From assembly GCA_023101885.1 (NCBI GenBank), contig JALPQD010000206.1, positions 3,134,954 through 3,198,953 of the forward strand: DNA of 64,000 bases, written 5' to 3'. The notes below the pieces were generated by a model. The model was not told the origin of the DNA and ran no database searches. It saw only the letters and a program-made list of their open reading frames with translations. Below, piece by piece: positions 23,396 to 34,641 of this stretch. The DNA is from Typhlomys cinereus (Eukaryota > Chordata > Mammalia > Rodentia > Platacanthomyidae). The translations under genes and the position numbers were made by a program. Within the stretch, counting starts at the first letter, position 1. The number at the start of each line of letters is the position of its first letter.

Positions 23396-24077
23396 AGCAT
23401 ATCACCAAAACGTAGAGAATACACATTCTCTGAGCACAAATCAAGTATCAGTAAATAAAGAGAATTAATTAAACCTATGTAAAATATTAGGACACATGGC
23501 AAAAAGCTAGACTTCCAAAAGGGAAACTATAGACAATAAAAAACCTCATGGAAATTAAATGGAATACTATTAATAACATTGGGTTGATTGAAAAAAATCA
23601 TAAAGGAAATAGAACATTCCCAGAGTACAACGTAAAAAGAAAACACAGCAACCAAAATGTATGGGGTACTTTGATGGAAGTCATTATGGGGAATTGTAGA
23701 GCTCTCAGTGAGCTAGCTCAGAAATTAGAGCGATAACAACCTGATTATATGCCCCAATAAAATGGATAAATAATTTTTATTACAAATGTTTATTTAAAAA
23801 GATGTGGTATAGGAAAAAGCAGGCATACTTGTGGCAATAGGGATTCAGGGAGGCCCTAGCCTGTCTCCCAGCTAGGGACAAGCCTGAGCACATACAGACA
23901 TGTCACAACAGAGGACTGTGCAGAAGGAGGGATGAACAACCATCGGGAAGCAGCCATCTAACCTGCCCCTGCAAAAGACACCTAGTAAACAGTTAAATGA
24001 CTGGTGGCTGTCCTCCTGAGGAGAGATGGCAGCACCTGATTGGACCGTGACCATATAAAACGCTAAAAAGCCCTTAA
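23396..24077. other. Non-coding spacer to the unit 2 boundary
   Basis: No gene recognised; homologous to 46518-47191 and 62784-63450. It lies downstream of the next OR-X copy and upstream of VAPA. Confidence 0.5.
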
Positions 24078-24238
24078 TGACTTTGAATCTGCCGCCTCTT
24101 ATCCATGGCTGCTTCTCACCTGATTTCCGGGGTCTAGTGGTGACCCCCTAGCCAGCTCACCCATTTGCCTCGAGGCCCTCTCCTCACCCACAGTTGGCCC
24201 AGCAGGGGATACAGCAATACATACTAACTCACAAGGAA

Positions 24239-25176
24239 TTACTGAAAAGAAGTTGTTTTCTTGAGAAGTTTTCTTAAAGCTTCAATCATGTCCTTGTTGC
24301 TCAGGCTGTAGATGAAAGGGGTCATCATTTTTGGAAACACAATGTATAGCAATAAAGCCATGGCTATCTATTTTCGTTCAATGGTAAAGGCACAGTTAAT
24401 GTACACCCATGCAGCTGTCCCATAGAACAGGGATACCACCAATAAGTGAGACCCACAGGTGGAAAAGGCCTTTCTCCTTCCTCTCTCAAAGGAAATATTT
24501 GTAACAGAAGACACAATTTTTGTATAGTAGAAAATGATTCTACAGATAGAAATACCACCAAATATGAAAGTTGAGATATATATCAAAATGTTGTTGATGA
24601 CCGTGTCTGAGCATGCAAGCTTGATGACCTGAGCAAGTTCACAGAAAAATAGAGGGATTTCCAGATCTGTGCAGAAGGACAGTCTCAGCAACATTAAACC
24701 AAGCAGTAGAGTGTTGACCATGCTAATAAGTAGGGACATTAGAAGGAGTAGACCACAGAGCTGGTGGTTCATGATGACTTTGTAGTTCAGGGGATGACAA
24801 ATGGCCACATGGTGGTCATAGGCCATTACTGGAAGGAGACAGGACTCCAGAGAAGCAAATTCCAAAATAAAGCAATCCTGATGAGCCAGCCTGTGTAAGT
24901 GATGGTCAGATTCCATGTCTGCATGTTCACTAACATCTTTGGGATGGTGCTTGTACTTAAACAGACATCAGTCAACGAAAGGTTAGAGAGAAAGAAGTAC
25001 ATGGGTGTGTGGAGGTGAGAGTCAACATTTACAGCCAGGATAATGAGCAGATTTCACAGGATGGTGACCAGGTTAATGAACAGGAGGAGGCTGAAAATGA
25101 GGGGCTGTAATGCTGGATCATCTGTTATCCTCGCTAGAAGGAGCTGGACAACATCTGTTTGGTTTCTCCCTTGCAT
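24239..25176 (-). pseudogene. Olfactory receptor pseudogene OR-X2 (OR7-like)
   Basis: Starts [10 protein letters not shown] at 25176 and ends at the TAA at 24239-24241; 938 nt, one less than the in-frame 939 of copy 3. Signatures include [54 protein letters not shown]. Lesions are a TGA at 25054-25056 in TM1 (shared with copy 3), a 1-bp deletion near 24881, and a TAG at 24368-24370 in TM7 where copy 3 has Glu. MAYDR has become MAYDH. Clearly non-functional as a receptor. Confidence 0.93.
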
Positions 25177-25929
25177 GTTGTCAATGAGTCTGATAGGAAC
25201 GTCAATGAAGACAATTAAAGAACTGCCACCAAAATTAGCCACAGCACTTGGGAATATGTAAGAAATACAACAGCTTTGTTCCCATCAGGACTTATTCTCA
25301 ATGTCTGAAAGTCGAAGTCTGGAAGTACGGATTTTAATAAGTTCGCCAGATGATACTGATGATAAAGCAACACCTGAATGACCCTGAGCATAATACCTAT
25401 GAACTTAAGGTGCCCTGTAACACTTCCCAAGCTGAAAAATAACTTGTAATCGTCAAAATTCCCAGCCCTAAGCCATGCTCCATGATGATTCGTCAACATT
25501 AGCCATGCATAACAAGATTTATATTCTTTTTCCATCTAAATATGCTTAATGATCACACTCTTTAATTTGACATTTGTGTGGATTTCTGCAGGGATTGCTT
25601 CCACCCCTCAGTGCCTTAATCAAAGGCAGACTTCTTTGCCTAGGTAAGTTTTCTGCTCTACCTGGCCCCTTTCCCGCTATAGTTGTTAGATGCAGTTTGA
25701 TCCACAGTAGCCCATATGATGAAAATAAAACTAGAGAAGTGATTTTCGAAAGTTGTCCTCTGATTTCTAGCCATGTATCATTGCATATATTAGTATATCT
25801 CTCTGTCTCCCCTTTCCTTTCATCTCTTCCTACTCTCTTTCAAATAAGTGAAGTGAACTGGAATATATTATGAAAATTAGCAGTATGTTGTGTGAAATGG
25901 AGAAAAGTGGAAAGGAAGATGTTTTTTCA
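25177..25929. other. Non-coding spacer OR-X2 to U6 fragment
   Basis: No gene recognised. From about 25562 onward it is almost identical to unit 3. Confidence 0.5.
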
Positions 25930-25987
25930 CGAAGGTACCATGCTCATCTTCTCCATATCGTTCCAGTTTTAGTATATGTGCTGCCAA
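25930..25987 (-). pseudogene. U6 snRNA pseudogene fragment (unit 2)
   Basis: Minus-strand reading 'ttggcagcacatatactaaa' then 'actggaacgatatggagaag' and 'atgagcatgg' matches the 5' half of U6, followed by CTTCGTGAA. This is a better match to the U6 5' region (GGCAGCACATATACTAAAA) than unit 1 has. Truncated and without promoter. Confidence 0.78.
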
Positions 25988-27474
25988 TGGGAGGATAAAA
26001 GGAAAGGACCCTATCTTATCTTGTAATTTAGAAGTTCAGAGAAATGTAATCACTTAATACAAAACTCTGGGAACTTTAGTCATGAAGGAAATACCATCAA
26101 AAACAATCTTTGATAAAGGTATATAACCAAACATGTAGGAACTAATATGACATAAACTATCACTGAGTTAGATACAGAATCATGACAGCAACATTTTAAA
26201 AATATTAACCAATAAAAACCGAGGAGACCCAGTTCTTTTCAAGACAATTGGCATTTAGTAGCATATCTTAATCACAATACTGTGGAATGAAAATGTACCC
26301 CTGTTAAGGACAGAGAAACCCATTCATTGGTTCCTAGTTCCTCCTTACAGGAGAAATAATAGCTGTTAGTACAGCCTGTCTCTCACAGTCTGTTAATGCC
26401 CCAGATGCTTAGTCTCCAATGTTCCTCATTAGACCAGCTATGTTAACATGCCAATCCCAGAAGTACATGTCTTTACGACCAAGAGAGTAGATATAACTAT
26501 AAACTAACAGATCCCTCAATAGGTTTTCTCCTGTTTATGAAGATCTCCTTTACATGTGTGTGACTAAGTGACGTATATATTGATATCACAAATTTAAGTT
26601 TCCCTTTATACATTCAGAAAAAACTTTGTAATCTAAGTAATAATCTGGGAAGCTAGATTTTTATTTTATCTGAGAAAGATATTTCAAGGGAAAATAAGTG
26701 TTTGTAAATATTATTTTATTAGGTGTTATACTAGAAAAGTACAAATATTTGAAGTATTACTATATCATAAAAGTACAAGTCTTTCTAAATTATCCCTGAT
26801 GCCGTGGAAGTGTAATTTTGCGCACATTTAGCAGACAAAAGTCAGATATATTTCCAGAATTCACTGCTGCACACAAATATATACAGAAAATGTTACAGTC
26901 CATAGAGAATATAATCTACTACAAAAGTCCTCTTGCATGGTGACACTATTCATATTTCCAAACTTATTGACATGGGATATTCTATCAACTTTTCTTTCAA
27001 GGTAAAATTCCAATTGTATATTTTCCACAGAAATATTAATGCAATTAGAAACTGACCAAGTCTGTTGCCAGCAGGTGAGGTAGATTTGATAAGATTTCAG
27101 CCATCATTTTAATAGCAATATAGAGGATGGTACATCACTTTAACACTCTTTTTATGTGTCTCTTATATTTAAATACTTTCAATATTTTCATTTTCTCTTT
27201 CAATATATTGCATTAGCATTACTTATCTTAGTTTGTTTGTAATATGGGTTATATGTCATTTGAAATCTGTACCAGGATATTTATCATTACCTTTATTGAT
27301 ATATTAACTGCAACAGCTGAAAAAGAAAAGGAATGGATGAAATATTTAAAGATATCTTTCAACTTAAAAAATCAACTTCAATTCCTTAAGGATTACAAAG
27401 TGCACTTACGTAAGATAATATATCCAGGACACAAAAATGAAATAAAACTTAATGTTTCTTTTCATTATATATTT
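25988..27474. other. Non-coding spacer (unit 2)
   Basis: No gene recognised. Nearly identical to 49102-50573 in unit 3. Confidence 0.5.
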
Positions 27475-28108
27475 TTTTTCTTGTTTTTAAATTTTTCTTT
27501 TTTCCACTCATACAAACTTGATGGGTACCACATTGCCCAACCTCCCTCCACACGATGATATTAACCAGATGTCTCATTACTTACTTGCAGTAGTTGATGG
27601 TGGACCACTTTCTATGCTATAGCATGATCCCCTTTCTCTTTGTTGCTGGCGAGGCCCCCTTCCCATCCCTCCTATTTATAATTTTCTGTGTCTGGGATAA
27701 TTCGCTAAATATAATTTTTTTCTAATTCCATTCATTTCCCGGCAAATTTCATTGAGTCATCATTTTTGATGGATGAGTAGTATTCCATTGTATAAATGTA
27801 CCACATTTTCCTTATCCACTCATCAACAGTTGGGCACTTGGGTTGATTCCATGACTTTGCCATTGTAAACAGTGCTCCTATCAACATGGTCATGCTTGTG
27901 CTATTGAGGTGAATTTTTGCTGAATGGGGGATTATCCCAAAAGTGGAATAGCAGAATCAAATGGCATTTCAATCTTTAACATTTTAAAGAATTGCCAGAC
28001 TGCTCGCCAGAGTGGTTGTGTAAGCCTGCATTCCCTCAAGCAATATAGGAGACTTCGCTTCTCCCACAGCCTCTCCAGCATTTGCTGGTGTTTGTATTGT
28101 GGATAAAC
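27475..28108 (-). mobile_element. Old L1 3' fragment (unit 2)
   Basis: Same element as 3412-4147: ORF2 C-terminus (reverse-complement MEYYSAIKND-like at about 27750-27800, Cys-rich motif near 28040) and a shortened 3' UTR. About 121 bp present in units 1 and 3 are missing near 27680, directly before 'ttttctgtgtctgggataat'. Here the ORF2 end continues into unrelated sequence at about 28108. Confidence 0.8.
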
Positions 28109-28575
28109 ATTAGTATCTGTAACGAACAGAAAAAGTAATAATTCTCATATAATATCAAAATTTTAATGTTATAATCATATTTTAAACACTTGAAGAATTC
28201 CTAAATCAGTTTCTTGTACACATAGACTATGGAAACAAGCTATACAATATTCATGAAAGGCAAGTGAAAGCGTGTATGTAAATGCATCTGATCTCAAATT
28301 TCCTTAGTAGCTTTCATTTATGACAAGTAGGAATTAAAAACCATCCAATTGCTATGAACAAGTACAACAAAAAGCAAATTGTCTGAAGCTCAATCAATGA
28401 AGTGCCTATCAGCTCAAGAATTACTGAACTATGGACATGACAGAATGAATGATACCAAAGACTAGCATAGTGAATGAAAAGGATTGACAAAAATGTAATT
28501 TTAAAGAGGAAAATTGAAAAATGAGGAAAGTTGTTACAGGTGATAGATAGGTAATCATCATTTTGCTGTCAACTT
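28109..28575. other. Non-coding spacer (unit 2), absent from unit 1
   Basis: No gene recognised. Present in unit 3 (51320-51780) and deleted from unit 1. Confidence 0.5.
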
Positions 28576-28579
28576 TTAT

Positions 28580-28873
28580 TATTCTTTTTTATTATTTCTT
28601 ATTTATTCAATTTTGTCTATATGCATGTGTGCAAGGGTGTGTATGTATGTGTGTGTGTGTAGAACCACGGATGAATTCGTGAACCACCATGGATGCCTCC
28701 ACCTCCTCCTTGTTTACTCTGCCCCGGGGATTCACAGGCTCCGCCCTACCAGGACCAGAAACGCAGGCCACCCCTGCATCTGCCAGGCGTCTATACGTGG
28801 GGTCCAGGATCCGAACTCAGGACATTCTGCCTACAAGGCAGAGGCTTAACCCCTGAGCCACCCCTCCAGACCC
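28580..28873 (-). mobile_element. Young-type tRNA-derived SINE (unit 2, minus strand)
   Basis: Same family as the SINEs at 6362 and 15752. Minus-strand reading has 'ggtggctcaggggttaagcc' (A-box) and a B-box 'gagttcggatcc'. The (gt)n stretch at 28636-28660 is the complement of the family's (ca)n. Flanks 'ctgtcaactttt' (about 28567) and 'ttgtcagttttt' (28875) look like target-site duplications. Shared with unit 3 at 51795-52085. Confidence 0.85.
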
Positions 28874-28894
28874 TGTTGTCAGTTTTTCAAATGT

Positions 28895-29225
28895 ACATAG
28901 ATAGGTAGATAGAGAATAGAGAATGTATAGCTATATTAAAAATTAGATATGTTGATAGATAAAAGATAGAGAGATGATACATTAGGCTGATAGAGATAAT
29001 GAATTCCTTACAGATAATAATTGATATTTAGGTAGATCAATAGTAGATGATAAATATATGAACAGATGATAAAAGCTTACAAATGATATTTAGCTGAATA
29101 CACAGATAATAGTGATATATTGTGAATAAGTGATAGATGATAGTGATAATAGAATAGCAGATGATAGAGAAATCATTGATTGAAAGAGATAGGTGGGTAG
29201 GTAGACAGACAGACAGACAGATATA
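28895..29225. repeat. GATA/GACA-rich degenerate microsatellite (unit 2)
   Basis: Interspersed gata, gatagatag and ggtagg words ending in a clean (gaca)n run at 29203-29219. Unit 3 has the same tract (52105-52437) with a slightly longer (gaca)n run. Confidence 0.8.
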
Positions 29226-29809
29226 TGAGATTCTATAATGCTGTACAGACCAGTCACATAAAGTTCAAAAGTTGGAATTAATAGCTCAATAAAGCTATGA
29301 ATAAGGAAAGATGTCTTTGGTATATAAAAACAGAATATATCAGTCATAGTTAAACTTTATCATAGACAGATTTGCTGTTAAGAAGTTTGACACAATATTT
29401 GCTTTCTGTATTTTAAAGTTAACGTACATGCTGCATTAGTTTATTTTGCTGTTGCTGTGTTAGCATTCACTGGTGACTTCAACTTAAGGAAGAAAGGGTT
29501 TAATTAGATATCACGTTTGAGGTTAAAATACACATGATGGGGAATTTACACCTGGAGAAGACTGAGGCAACTGCTCATATTTTATAATCAGTTATGAACC
29601 AGAGAGCTATGAATGCTCATGTTCAGTTTAATGTTTCCATTCTATTAAGTTCAGGGTCCCATCCCAAATAATGGTGCTATCTATAAGGGTCAATTTGCTA
29701 TCTTCTTGGTTCAATTAAACTATTCAAGATAGTCCCTCACAGGTGTGCTCAGAGGATAGCATAGTGTAGGTTACATATGCCAAGACACGTCTCCTAGATG
29801 ATACTAGAT
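29226..29809. other. Non-coding spacer (unit 2)
   Basis: No gene recognised; present in unit 3 with a few per cent differences and deleted from unit 1. Confidence 0.45.
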
Positions 29810-30107
29810 TATTTTATTCTGCCCATTTGTGTATGTGGGTGTGTGGGTATGTGTGTGTGCAAGATGGCACTTGAGTATGTGTGTACCTGTGTAGCATGAG
29901 TGTGATACTGGGAATAGTCTTGGATTTTTCTGCCTCCTTATTGCTTTGCTGTGGGGTTTCGCAGGCTGTGCCTTCTGGATTGGAATTTCAAGTGACTGTT
30001 ATATCTACCCAGCAGTTTTATGTGATATCTGAGCATCTGAACTCAGGGCCTTCTGCTTGCTTGCAAGGTAAACACTTTCACCCGCAAGTCATCTCCCCAA
30101 CACAATA
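29810..30107 (-). mobile_element. B2-like tRNA-derived SINE, full length (unit 2)
   Basis: Minus-strand reading 'gttggggagatgacttgcgg' with B-box-like 'ctgagttcagatgc', extending to a (ca)n-containing tail at about 29830-29865. This is the complete form of the SINE truncated at 4148-4376. Identical by eye over its body to unit 3 (53030-53323). Confidence 0.78.
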
Positions 30108-31157
30108 ATATCATCTAGACCACCAATTTTAACCATCACATGTGAATCATATTACCTCATGTATTTATACAATATTTTGTATATGTACAATATTTACCTC
30201 ACTATGTAAGGAAATGATGTAGATATGATGTCCTTCTGATTGTGTTATCAGCATGTATCCCTTAAGATAAACAAGAGAAGGCAAGAAGTGAATGTTAAGA
30301 GAACAAATGGAGTTCTGCCTGATACTTGAAACAAATGTGAGTCAAAACTGCAGGAATTTCCCCAGACTTGTCTGAAAGTCTGAATCATTCACATAAGAGT
30401 TCTTCGTTGATCATGTTAGCTCCTCAGAGAAATTGTAGGGAAATGGAGTCTAGGTAGCCAGGAGCTATGGATATCAAACTCCCAAGGAGTACACAGAGCC
30501 TGAATGTGATCTGGAGTCACACGACAGTTCAGCATGCCTGTCCTAGGATCCATCATACTGTAAGGGAGGGAAAGGATCACTGACTTTGTGTACCCTGAAC
30601 AAAGAGCGTCTATGTTTCCTGAAGAAACAGAAGAAAAACAGATTCCGATTTTTGACATTTGGAAGCTTGTGGTGATGCTACAAAGAGGACTACTTCCAAC
30701 AGATCAGTGGCCAACACATCATCATTTCCCCGACCCCATGTTCTAGTGATGATCTCAGGAGAAACAATGACATTCAGAGAGAATAAATGAGATAAGTGTC
30801 AGACATGACAAAGGGAACTTTCCGATCCATAAGCTCACCCACTGAAAAGCCACTTATATTACCACAGAGGCCTGATCCCTTACTCAGGTGCACCCAATGG
30901 GAGCTCTGTTGTCCACACACGCAGAAAGACATGAGAGTGGATGGGACTTGACTGGATTGGTGTAGGGAGGGAAGGGTGGAATAGGAGGGAGGTGATAGGA
31001 GAGGGAGAAATGGCATAAACTTATTTTGTCTGTATATACAACATTTCAAGTTAAAACAAAAAAAGATTGTGGTAATAGAAGAATCATACATTCAGACTTA
31101 CCAGAAATCCTGTAGTGGTGGTAATCCTAGAAATGAAAACTTAGGTCAAAGCATATA
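30108..31157. other. Non-coding spacer upstream of OR-Y2
   Basis: No gene recognised. The first 700 bases are indistinguishable by eye from unit 3 (53324-54035). Confidence 0.5.
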
Positions 31158-32092
31158 TCACGAAAGAGAGGCTGCCTTACGGATGAGTTTCTGCAAGGCT
31201 TCTCTCGTGTCCCTGTTCCTAAGGCTGTATATAAAAGGCTTCAGAATTTGCGGAATCACGGTGCACATTACATAAGCAGCAGTATTCTTCCTAGGAGAAA
31301 CATTAATGCTAGAAGTGATGTAAACCCACAGTCCTGCACCATAGAACAAAGAGACCACTGACAGGTGAGACCCACAGGTTGAGAAGGCTTTCTACATTCC
31401 TCTTGCTGATAATATCCTCAAAATGGAAGAGACGATTTGGGTGTAAGAGAAAATGATTCCAGAGGTTGGGATGACACCAAATAGAAATGTTATAATATAT
31501 GCCAAGATATTATTGATGAGAGTGTTAGAACAGGCAAGTTTAACAACATGAGACAGTTCACAGAAAAGCGGTACTTCCACATCTGTGCAGAAGGACAGCT
31601 GCAATGACATAAGCCCAATCAGCACAGTGTTCATAATGCTGATTAGGAAGGAACATAGGTTCAACAGACCACAAAAGTGAGAGATCATGATGACAGTGTA
31701 GCTCAGAGGGTGACAAATGGCTGCACAGTGGTCATAGGCCATCGCTGCAAGAATACAGCTTTCCAATGCAGAAAAGTCCAAAGCAAAGCAGCCTTGAATG
31801 AGGCAACCTGTATGTGTGATGCTCCAGGCTTGAGTTTGAATATTCACCAGCATCTTGGGGATAACAGTGGTGCTGAATCAGATGTTGCTGAAGGACAGGT
31901 TGGACAGGAAGAGGTACCTGGGTGTTTGGAGATGGGAGTCAGAACGCACGAGAAAAAAGATGAGCACATTTCACATTATGGTAACAACGTATATGGACAA
32001 GTAGAGGCAAAAATGAGGGGCTGCAGTACTGGGTCCTCTGTTAGTCCCAGAAGAAAAAAATGTGAAACCCTTGTTTAGTTTGTGGCTTCCAT
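31158..32092 (-). pseudogene. Olfactory receptor pseudogene OR-Y2 (OR7-like)
   Basis: Starts MEATN at 32092. Lesions are a TAA at codon 6 (32075-32077, Gln in copy 1), a frameshift between there and TM1, TGA at 31971-31973 replacing the conserved TM1 glycine, TGA at 31878-31880 (normally the Cys of LSFSDIC) and TAG at 31392-31394 before KAFSTC. The 153-residue stretch from MLVNIQTQ through [13 protein letters not shown] to TM6 is open. The codon that is TGA at 5702 in copy 1 is TTA here. Confidence 0.92.
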
Positions 32093-32819
32093 TTGTTTCC
32101 TCAATCTTATGAAGCTAAGTAACATATGTGATCATACTTTTATGGCATCTTCTTTCTGTTAAAAATGCAGTTTCATTATCTATAATATAGACTCAGTCCT
32201 CATAATCTCCTAAGAAAATAAACCATCAGTAGTCTTTTACAATCCCTCCAGATGTGTATGAGACATACTGAGTTTTATTCAATGCAAACTCATTTGTACA
32301 AAGGAAATTTGTGAGTGTTCAAATGCATTCCTCCACAAATTTCTTCTGCACCATCTTCACAGTAGTCTTTCCATTCCATCTATCGAGTCCAATTTTTTGA
32401 TCATCTACCCTTTTCCCTTGTCAAAATATTCGTGGAAAGTGAAATGAAATATAAGGAATTGCTTTTTTTGCATCAGAAGTGTACCAATACATTATAGAAA
32501 GAATATTTTATGTGCTCTACTTAAGTAATAGTAACTGATCATCTCTTTGGTACTCAGACATAGCTGGGTCACTTCAAATAGAGATGAATTATTTTATTCC
32601 ACGATGGACATGAAATAAAGTTAGGGCATTACATACGTTGGATCAAAGCTCAGATTGCCTCATTATGCAGTAACCTTTTTTGACTAATTTCTCTTTATGG
32701 AACGTGGATCACACAGAGTTGTCACACTGAATCACCATAAAGGTCTCTTGCCCAGACAAGCAAATTTGGTTAATCCCTGATACTGACCCTCCTTCCCCAC
32801 TGAACATGTTTTGATCTCC
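32093..32819. other. Non-coding spacer (unit 2)
   Basis: No gene recognised; the SINE target site of OR-Y1 is empty and intact at about 32051-32064. Confidence 0.45.
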
Positions 32820-33240
32820 GCAATCAGGGAGCATACAGAGCCTGGCAGTTAGATAGTAACGAATCCACAAAAGGGAGACAAACCCTCCTCACTGCTGTGC
32901 ACCACTCCTATTCTTACACATGTTGTTGAGTTTCTTCTTTTATTAAAATCTTTGTTCAAACAGTCTTTTATCTTTGGTTAGGAGATGAACTCGACAGCCA
33001 ATCAGGATACAGCCAAGGGCAGTGTAGAAACAGCAAAACAAAACAACAACAAATCATAGTTCAGAACACCAATGACCCTACATTATTCACCTGGAACCAG
33101 ACCAGCTAAATCTCTCCCAATCCTAAAGCTCAGTGAACCTTGAGGAAGAGGGGCCTGCAAGATTATAAGAGACCAAAGATGGGGAGGGCCAAAGGTATGT
33201 AATATACTCCGCACAATTCAGGGCTACATCAGCCAGGATA
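32820..33240 (+). mobile_element. Old L1 3' UTR fragment, 3'-deleted (unit 2)
   Basis: Same old-subfamily 3' UTR as 7590-8490. It breaks off at 'agccaggatata' (33240) and resumes unit sequence at 'ctatctagacctgggcaatg', so its G-rich part and the following spacer (about 0.6 kb) are deleted. Confidence 0.7.
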
Positions 33241-34641
33241 TACTATCTAGACCTGGGCAATGCTAGCCATGGGATTCTCTGTTGTCCTAAGTGTATTTTT
33301 CCCATAAGTTGAGAGATGACATATGAGCTTTAAAGGAAATCAACAAAGTGAGACATGAAATGTATACATTTCCAAAGAATCCACCCCCATACATGAACAC
33401 ACAAAAATGGTGTTTAAGAAGGAAAATTTTTATAGATATCAATATTAAGTGATGTATACAAAATAGTAAACAGTAAGGTTCTACTAGAGGTATCTCTTAG
33501 AATCTGTTATGTCTTTCTCCAGAAGGAGATACAAAAGAACAAGAGAACATTTATTATTTGATATAATATGGGACTCAGAGACTCTGATTGTGATCCAAGT
33601 GAATGATATGGAAAAAAAATTACCAAATACGTGAGAAACTTGCCTTATCTTTCCAACAGAAAATGTATGTTGGATTCTTTTTTTTTATTAAAAATTTAAT
33701 TATACATTTTAAAATTTTTTACCAGTTCCCTCCCTCCCCCCTACTCCCCCTCCCCTTCCCCCAGTGCCTCCCCCCCAATTCCCAGAGAGTCCTTTATTGT
33801 ATACGCCTAACTCTCTATTGGGTACTCCTCTCCGATGACATATAAGGACCCAGTGGCATTTCCATAAGCCCTTTCTCTTGTTCCCCTTAAGCATAAGATC
33901 ACTACTATGGCTGTCAATCCCTTGCCTCCAGGGGTCTCGGTGCCCTTAACAGATGCTAGACTTTATGAGGGCAACAGTGCACTGGACATTGCGCAGGGCA
34001 TGCAAAGTCCCATTACGATTGCTTTGGCCCCAACTATTGTTGAGAATCTTGCAAATCGTTGCTCCTCCCATCCTTTTGCTCTTACAATCTTACCGCCCCC
34101 TCTTCCGCAAATGTCCCTGAGCTCCAGGATGGGGAGAGATTAGGCTGTCCTAGTTCTATGTGATTGATATAGTCTCTGAAGTTCTGGATTGTGGTTTGTT
34201 GATTTTCTTTTGCAATTTTGCTGCTCCTGCAATTCCCTTCACTCCATTCTGCTGGGCACTGTATGTCACCCCCTGGACAGAGACAAAAAGATGTTAAACT
34301 GGAGTCTTGTTGTAATAGCACATTCAAGGGTAGATATAATAAGAGTAGGAAACCTCCCTGAGGGAGGGGTCCATCACCCATTTGCAAAATGATTACTTTT
34401 TATCTGCTAGACTATATGCCCTCCCCTTCTGGTGAGATCAGGAAAGAACGTCTGTGAACTTAACCATTACTTACTTGCAGACCTTGATGGAGGCCTATTT
34501 TCTCTGCTGTAACATGGTCTCCTCTCTCCTTGTTTCTGGTGTGGCCCTCCTAACCCATCTCTCTTGTTCATAATCCTTGCAGTTACTGTGTTTAATAGGT
34601 TTACTTTTGAGTGTCTCAATGTGGGCTGGGTGAGTTTGGTA

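Larger units (their letters stand above)
1..24077 (+). repeat. Tandem segmental duplication, unit 1
   Basis: First of three complete head-to-tail units. It begins with 'tgactttgaatctg', which recurs at 24078, 47192 and 63451 just downstream of an OR-X pseudogene. The order is OR-X1, U6 fragment, old L1 fragment, truncated SINE, OR-Y1, old L1 3' UTR, (TC)n, SINEs, full-length L1-1, 5'-truncated L1 and VAPA copy. Unit-specific features are L1-1, the L1 pieces at 9439-10246 and 20029-21519, the SINE in OR-Y1, and a roughly 1.8-kb deletion near 4146. By eye it is the most diverged of the three units. The true unit boundary is arbitrary because the array is circularly permutable. Confidence 0.9.

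Noticed and set aside
28895..29225. Regularly spaced GATA words considered as a CRISPR-like or satellite array
   Set aside because: No conserved repeat with unique spacers; it is a degenerate tetranucleotide microsatellite in mammalian DNA.
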